Source of the DNA: Streptomyces sp. ISL-10
GTDB lineage: Bacteria; Actinomycetota; Actinomycetes; Streptomycetales; Streptomycetaceae
Assembly (NCBI RefSeq): GCF_018614575.1
Contig: NZ_JAGGOJ010000013.1
Coordinates: 124,001-188,000, forward strand
DNA: 64,000 bases
Direction: 5' to 3'
This document shows, in pieces, positions 61,177-64,000 of this stretch (position 1 is its first letter; each line of letters begins with the position of its first letter). The position numbers were made by a program, and so were the translations under genes. The notes beneath the pieces were generated by a model. It did not search any database. It was not told the DNA's origin and saw only the letters and a list, made by a program, of their open reading frames with translations.

Positions 61177-61250
61177 TGCGCCGCCAGGGACTCGAACCCC
61201 GGACCCGCTGATTAAGAGTCAGCTGCTCTAACCAACTGAGCTAGCGGCGC
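61177..61250 (-). tRNA. tRNA-Lys (CTT), copy 3
   Basis: The 74-nt gene is identical to copies 1 and 2. The flanks next to the 5' end (GGCGCCTGCTGAC) and 3' end (GTCTGTGCGCC region) also match copy 1. TAAGGT upstream may be the -10. Confidence 0.97.
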
Positions 61251-61897
61251 CTGCTGACGTCGTAGACCTTAGCATCCTGATCCGGGGGAGGAAAAATCGA
61301 TATGCGGACACCCGGACGAGCCCGGTCGCGGGCGGCCCGCACGCAGGCCCACAGCAGCACCTCGGGCCCCGGCAGCCAGGGATGACGTGTGTCGGGGGCC
61401 ACAAGCCAGCGGGGCGCCGAGGGAGTGTTCGAGGGGGTCAGGGGCGGGACGGTCACGGCGTCGCCGGTGCCGTGGCAGATGAGCGGCGGGACGGCCTCGC
61501 CCCTCCCCCCAGGACCTCCTCCTGGGGGGACCCCCACCTCCCACTCGAGCAGCGACGGCAGGCGCTGGGCGGCGCCCCGGGCGGCGAAGAGCATCATGCG
61601 CCCGCGGTGCATGGCGACGGGCCCGGAGCCGGGCCCCTCGCTCCAGAGCCGGTCGAGCATCCGGCGCCCGAAGACGGTGGGCACGTTGACCACGTCGAAG
61701 ACGGTGCCGCAGGGGAGTACGGCGGAGGCGGTGGGCCGGTCCTCCCACTGGGACAACGCCGACCTCGAATGTGCCTGGGCGGAGGCGAGCCACTCGGCGC
61801 CGGGGGGAGTGACCTCGGCGACGTGATCGCGGCTCTCCTCGCGTGGGAGGGCGAAGATGTCCGCGGTGTGCTCTCGGTCTCGCAGCCATGCGCTCAT
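61241..61897 (-). CDS. Prim-Pol-like protein (bifunctional primase/polymerase N-terminal-like)
   Basis: The 218-residue product resembles the Streptomyces Prim-Pol-like family: ASAVLPCGTVFDVVNVPTVF, GPVAMHRGRMMLFAARGAAQ, and WLPGPEVLLWACVRAA near the C-terminus. Family members are assigned as bifunctional DNA primase/polymerase by similarity but most are untested, and the catalytic acidic residues are not clear here. The last 10 bases, including the stop TAG, lie within the 5' end of tRNA-Lys copy 3. ATG 61897 is chosen; longer in-frame starts exist. Confidence 0.55.
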   Translation of the reverse strand: MSAWLRDREHTADIFALPREESRDHVAEVTPPGAEWLASAQAHSRSALSQWEDRPTASAVLPCGTVFDVVNVPTVFGRRMLDRLWSEGPGSGPVAMHRGRMMLFAARGAAQRLPSLLEWEVGVPPGGGPGGRGEAVPPLICHGTGDAVTVPPLTPSNTPSAPRWLVAPDTRHPWLPGPEVLLWACVRAARDRARPGVRISIFPPPDQDAKVYDVSRRR

Positions 61898-62379
61898 GTA
61901 TCCAAGGTCTACCGGCAGTAACGATTCGGTTTCCCAGGGTTGGCGAAAATGAGGACGGGGCCGGCGGAGGGGAGTATCTTGCGCCTGGCCACGTGTGGCG
62001 GGCATATGCGGGCCCCTTGAGCGGGCCGTGGACCGGGTTACGTCCCGGGGCACCGCCGTCCCCCCGTGCGGTAATGCCCTCTCGTGCCGCGCCCCCTCGG
62101 GCCGGGCTTCCCGGGGCCGGGCTTCTTGAGCCGGGCCGGCCCGGCCCCGGCGCGTGGCAGCGGGCCGGGGCCGCGCGCGTGGCGCCGGGCCGCTCCGCGG
62201 CCGCGCGTGGCGCCGGGCCGCTCCGCGGGGCCCGTATACGGGACTGCTTCCTGGCCGCCGGACCGGTCCCCGAACACGACTCCCTGCGCGTCCCTGCCTG
62301 GGGTTGCCCCCTGCGCTGACGTGCGTGGGCACCTCACCCCGGCACCGACCGCTCCCACAGGGCCCGGTGACCGTGAGCG
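61898..62379. other. Extremely GC-rich intergenic region
   Basis: These ~480 bases hold the upstream part of the Prim-Pol-like gene (no ribosome binding site seen before its ATG) and a very GC-rich duplicated block at 62171-62228. No coding frame looks protein-like. The role is unclear. Confidence 0.45.
62171..62228. repeat. Direct duplication of about 28 bp (CCGCGCGTGGCGCCGGGCCG)
   Basis: Two nearly identical units end CCGCTCCGCGG; the first has one extra CG. GGGCCCGTATACGGG follows. The block is rich in palindromes. Confidence 0.75.
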
Positions 62380-62718
62380 TCAGCGAGTCCCGCGCAGGAG
62401 GTCGCGGCCGAAGTCGATCATCTTCTTCGCGTAGTCCTCGGTCCAGCCCGCCCGCTCGCCGATGTCGCCCGGCGTCAGCCGGTCGAAGCGGCGCGGGTCG
62501 GCCAGCTGGGCCGCCGCGATCGCCTGGAACTCCACCGCGCGGTCCGTCGCCGCCCGGAAGGCCAGGGTCAGCTCCGTCGCACGGCCCAGCAGCTCCTGAG
62601 GGTCCTCCATGGACTCCAGATCGAAGAAGTGCTCGGGATCGGCGGCAGCCTCCGACGGCTCGAAGAGCAGCGGGGCCGGCCGCATCCTGCGCTCGGTCGT
62701 CCGCTCCGGTTCTGCCAT
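62380..62718 (-). CDS. Hypothetical protein with C-terminal helix-turn-helix-like motif
   Basis: The 112-residue protein begins MAEPERTTERRMRPAPLLFE and has helices with RFDRLTPGDIGERAGWTEDY, which resembles a helix-turn-helix of the sigma region 4 type. GAGGAG precedes the ATG. It lies 73 bases downstream of the helicase gene on the same strand. I do not recognise a family. Confidence 0.6.
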   Translation of the reverse strand: MAEPERTTERRMRPAPLLFEPSEAAADPEHFFDLESMEDPQELLGRATELTLAFRAATDRAVEFQAIAAAQLADPRRFDRLTPGDIGERAGWTEDYAKKMIDFGRDLLRGTR

Positions 62719-62791
62719 GTCCGTTCTCCTCCTCGCACCCCGGTCCGGCTCCCAGACCGTCATCCATTGTCCCGCGCGCCGCAAGAGGGCC

Positions 62792-64000
62792 TCACGGACG
62801 CCAGCTCACCCGGTGCTCGGCCAGGTGGGCGAGGACCGCGTGGTTCGCCTCCCAGCCGTCCGGGAACTTCACCGTCACGCCGAGCTGCAACCGCTCCGTC
62901 GACGGGTGCTCGTCCAGCAGATCGCCCACGCCCGCGCGGCACACCACGATGCACGCGTGCCGGTGGCGCGACGCCAGGACGCACAGGCGGCCCGTCTCCA
63001 GGTGGAAGGCGGTCGCGTCCGGCCGGCCCGACAGCGGGTGCAGCACGACGGTCACGTCGTACTCACGGCCCTGCAGCCGGTTCGCCGTATCGACCGTGAC
63101 GCCCGTGACCCCCAGGTCAGCCAGCGCAGCCCGGACCGCCGCCGCCTGGTCGCGGTGGGCCGTGCCCACCGCGATCCGGTCGGCGGTCAGGGGCGCCGGC
63201 TCCGCCGAGCGCTCCGAGACCGTGGCCCCGCCCCGGTCCAGCAGCCGCCGCACCACCAGTGCCACCGCTCCGACCGCCTCCGGGTCCGTACGCGGCGTGC
63301 GCCGCGCGGGCAGCTCCAGCAGCCCCCACCCCGACTCGGCCGCCTCGTCCAGCACCCGGTCGGGGCCCGAGCCGTCGGACGCGACGCCGAACGTCAGCCG
63401 CCGGTCGCCCGCCCCCGTGCCGCTGCGGAAGGGGGTGTACGGGTAGAACGCGTCGGACACCAGCGGCGCCGCCGAGGCCGGGAGCCGCCACGAGACGGGC
63501 AGCCGGTGCTGCGGCAGATCCGGATTGTGGGCCAGCAGCGTCGAGACCGCGCTCGCCGACGGGTCGTACGAGAGCCCCGCCCACTGCTCCGCGCCGACGA
63601 TCGAGAACGGGTCGAGCTGCCCCGGATCCCCCACGAACAGCGCCCGCTCGAACAGCCCGGCGACGGCGAGCAGCGCGTCGGAACGCATCTGGTACGCCTC
63701 GTCGACGATCGCGTGCCGCCACGGCTCCACGTTCTGCACATGGGCCCACTTCGCCGCCGTCGAGACAACGACGTCCAGACCGGCGAGATCACCGGCCTTG
63801 GCCGACGTGCGCACGTTGTCCAGGGCGTCGAGCGCCTTGTCGTACGGGTCGGAGTCGTTGGAGTGCAGACGGCCGACGGGCAGCTCCGGCTCCTTCTCGG
63901 CGAGACGGAGCACGAGGTCGTCCACCTGCGCGTTGGTCTGCGCGACGACCATCAACGGGCGTCCCGCCGCGGCCAGTTCGCGTGCGGCGCGCACCACGAG
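62792..64000 (-). CDS. SF1-type DNA/RNA helicase, C-terminal part (N-terminus outside window)
   Basis: The visible ~400 residues contain the motor of an SF1 helicase: VVAQTNAQVDDLVLRLAEK (motif Ia), HAIVDEAYQM (Walker B/motif II), FVGDPGQLDPF (motif III), PVSWRLP (motif IV), TANRLQGREYDVTVV (motif V) and ASRHRHACIVV (motif VI). The Walker A motif is upstream of 64000 and not visible. The group is the AAA_11/AAA_12-type helicases, some with RNA roles. Substrate unknown. Confidence 0.88.
   Translation of the reverse strand, partial: LVVRAARELAAAGRPLMVVAQTNAQVDDLVLRLAEKEPELPVGRLHSNDSDPYDKALDALDNVRTSAKAGDLAGLDVVVSTAAKWAHVQNVEPWRHAIVDEAYQMRSDALLAVAGLFERALFVGDPGQLDPFSIVGAEQWAGLSYDPSASAVSTLLAHNPDLPQHRLPVSWRLPASAAPLVSDAFYPYTPFRSGTGAGDRRLTFGVASDGSGPDRVLDEAAESGWGLLELPARRTPRTDPEAVGAVALVVRRLLDRGGATVSERSAEPAPLTADRIAVGTAHRDQAAAVRAALADLGVTGVTVDTANRLQGREYDVTVVLHPLSGRPDATAFHLETGRLCVLASRHRHACIVVCRAGVGDLLDEHPSTERLQLGVTVKFPDGWEANHAVLAHLAEHRVSWRP

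Overview
The window is very GC-rich, most start codons are preceded by GGAGG-type ribosome binding sites, GTG starts are frequent, and the gene content is typical of Streptomyces or a close relative: DUF397/DUF5753 XRE modules, class E and class F sortases, DasR-type operators in front of chitinolytic genes, a GH18 chitinase, an AA10 monooxygenase, and DUF6412 next to a YidC-like insertase. It looks like chromosomal sequence carrying one small accessory island. There is no rRNA, CRISPR array, integrase, transposase or recognisable secondary-metabolite assembly line.

Layout. 0-4.2 kb: a peroxiredoxin (cut by the window edge), a DUF3618 protein, a GroES-like protein, a small multidrug resistance exporter behind a well matched guanidine-III riboswitch, and a class A penicillin-binding protein. 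4.4-17 kb: an ABC-2 exporter (two permeases plus ATPase), a DUF1707/LiaF-like protein, a GDSL esterase diverging from a DUF445 protein, CHRD-domain, lipoprotein, Excalibur and pentapeptide-repeat proteins, and a YunG-alpha/beta-hydrolase fusion.

17-24 kb is the accessory part. It holds five small minus-strand genes (three overlapping Cys-rich proteins, a GRDP-like protein with a Cys tail, and an unknown), two XRE regulator modules with DUF6879 and DUF397 partners, an orphan HATPase (anti-sigma-like), and a gene fusing an MrcB-like N-terminal domain to a PD-(D/E)XK nuclease. The last is the best candidate for an undescribed defence gene here. Repeated GTTTCTC elements precede the Cys-rich operon.

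24-37 kb: a SEC-C protein, a class E sortase, an orphan sugar-binding lipoprotein, DUF6412 plus YidC-like, an FAH-family hydrolase, a UPF0303/oxidoreductase pair divergent from a ROK regulator, a surface protein with an LAXTG-like signal, a decayed GntR gene, a HAD phosphatase, and a secreted protein followed by a class F sortase. The ROK-side promoter and the sugar-binding lipoprotein promoter share the inverted repeat GCAAC-N3-GTTGC, which suggests one regulon.

37-64 kb: a large secreted protein joining a DNRLRE-like part to a vanadium haloperoxidase-type domain; three identical tRNA-Lys(CTT) genes at 40.6, 45.2 and 61.2 kb, each followed by a strong hairpin; an NlpC/P60-like protein, an SPFH protein, an LPMO and a phospholipase A2. 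An IclR regulator and an EhuBCDA-type transporter sit beside DUF3830, amidase, 2-hydroxyacid dehydrogenase and two Asp/Glu-racemase/maleate-isomerase-like proteins, which together look like a dedicated uptake and catabolic island. After them come a luciferase-like monooxygenase, the chitinase, a PAS-GGDEF-EAL protein, an M6 protease, a Prim-Pol-like protein, a small unknown and a partial SF1 helicase. The LPMO and chitinase promoters both carry DasR-like (dre) sites overlapping or between the promoter hexamers, linking them to N-acetylglucosamine control.
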